Shown: one piece after another, positions 63,072-64,000 of the stretch | Layout: every line of letters starts with the position of its first letter | How positions within the stretch are numbered: position 1 is the stretch's first letter | Assembly (NCBI GenBank): GCA_949317995.1 | Contig: OX439035.1 | Span: 80,415,959 to 80,479,958, forward strand | DNA from: Acholoe squamosa | Lineage: Eukaryota > Annelida > Polychaeta > Phyllodocida > Polynoidae | Direction: 5' to 3' | DNA length: 64,000 bases | The notes under the pieces: generated by a model | The model's input: the letters and a program-made list of their open reading frames with translations, nothing else | Told to the model about the DNA's origin: nothing | Databases searched by the model: none | Translations under genes and position numbers: made by a program

Positions 63072-64000
63072 CGTGATGCATGCATCCGCAAAGTTGCAGC
63101 CGCTGACAAACAGATGCGACACCGGTACCGGATAACATTTCCCGCCTGCGTTACATGGCGGTACCATCCTCGGTCAGACCGCCCGTCCTTGCTGCAATGT
63201 GGGTATACCTGCACAACCAAGACACATAGGCCTAGATTTCGATCTTTATCAAAATAAATAATAAAAAAATACACTAAAATTCTCTCATCTCTGTTCATCG
63301 GGAGAGATCAGTAATGCTGGCTGCGCAAAGCTGTAGTTTATTATACGTGGAGGAAACTCAAGATCTATTTCAGTCAGCGCTTTGCCTTTGATATAGGCTG
63401 ACATTCATAACCAGTGACAAAAAGTCAGCCTATCAAAGTGCAGACCATTACATGGTCACTGGGCTAGTCTGGAGTTGAATACATTCAAAATCAGGAAGGG
63501 GTTGGAAAAAAATGCACTAACATACGTCATACCGGTATTCAATTTTAGCCATCTGATTTCCAAAATTGGTTAGATTAGAAAGCAGACAAGTTGGCCTATC
63601 TGAAGTAATTGAAAAAATCACAAAATTCCAAGTATCAGTGGTTATAAAAGTGCTCACAAGCCAATATTAGCACCTGTTTCCCCCAGATTTAAACTATACA
63701 GATTTCCCTGCCTTTGACAACTCTAATGCCCCCAGCAGACCCACCACTACTCCTATGAATAATAATAAAAAAAAAAAACAGACAAAGACTAAATTATGAT
63801 ATGATTTCCATGCCGGTAAACCTGTTTTTATCATTTCAATCCTATGTACAATATTAAGGTCAATCGTCATAATCATCATGTATCGTCAGAATAAACAAGA
63901 GCAGATTCATGTTCTGCTAGGTTAGAGTCCGTTCTGAGCAAGGCCCAGGAAAACCACCATGGATAGCACAGAAAGCGACTCTGGAATCGCAGATGCATGT
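63072..64000. other. Upstream region of the SENP8-like exon
   Basis: No second gene was recognised. It probably contains the promoter and 5' UTR of the minus-strand SENP8-like gene. No TATA box or CpG-rich stretch stands out. Confidence 0.35.

Overview
The window is nuclear DNA of an animal, most likely a non-vertebrate. Long AT-rich intergenic tracts hold MITEs, satellites, a 3' LINE fragment and a tRNA-like SINE head. There is only one recognisable host exon. On the minus strand at 62953-63071 it encodes the N-terminus of a SENP8/NEDP1-like deneddylase and ends at a splice donor. I cannot name the species.

The dominant object is a 16,875-bp LTR retroelement at 34373-51247, oriented on the minus strand. 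Its 722-bp LTRs differ at only 2 positions, run TG...CA, and are flanked by a 4-bp target duplication (ATAG). In transcription order it carries: a primer-binding-site candidate; a long Gag (extended N-terminus, capsid, then an RGG-rich CHHC nucleocapsid in the -1 frame); protease-RT-RNase H, reached through a canonical GGGAAAC -1 slippery site; an integrase with D,D-35-E and a long charged tail; three small accessory ORFs (A, C2H2 finger; B, Arg/Cys-rich, starting in a UAAUG stop-start overlap with A; C, a free-standing capsid N-terminal domain related to the element's own Gag); an oppositely oriented, probably two-exon gene rich in Ser/Thr/Pro; an envelope of the baculovirus-F/errantivirus type with a furin site, fusion peptide, two transmembrane segments and an extra C-terminal domain; and a 1.6-kb 3' region containing an inverted-repeat insert. 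The near-identical LTRs suggest a young insertion. Two frame switches (gag to nucleocapsid, RNase H to integrase) may be copy-specific lesions or assembly errors.

Left flank, 1-34372: hAT-like MITEs (388-573, 7859-8137, 21445-21579); a G-rich MITE with 31-bp inverted repeats (19065-19386) and an older relative near 4700-4863; a decayed zinc-finger coding remnant (7242-7717); an old diverged direct duplication (about 8430-9440 against 11290-12200, with a further block at 6570 against 10860); a pre-miRNA-sized hairpin (13929-13992); a LINE 3' end (20273-20999); a duplicated perfect palindrome (22313-22358); a 52-bp satellite interrupted by a TA-targeting MITE (25590-27545); a 38-bp satellite (27984-28287); and a pogo/Tigger-like MITE (32699-32874).

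Right flank, 51248-64000: an AC/AT microsatellite next to the 5' LTR, three more MITEs of the CCGTAAT...CGTATAAG family, a 1.27-kb inverted-repeat unit (60284-61556), and the SENP8-like exon. The retroelement is the strongest candidate for an undescribed system. Its combination of a capsid-only mini-Gag, coupled regulatory-type ORFs, an antisense spliced gene and an F-type envelope resembles the layout of a complex retrovirus within a Ty3/gypsy-type backbone.
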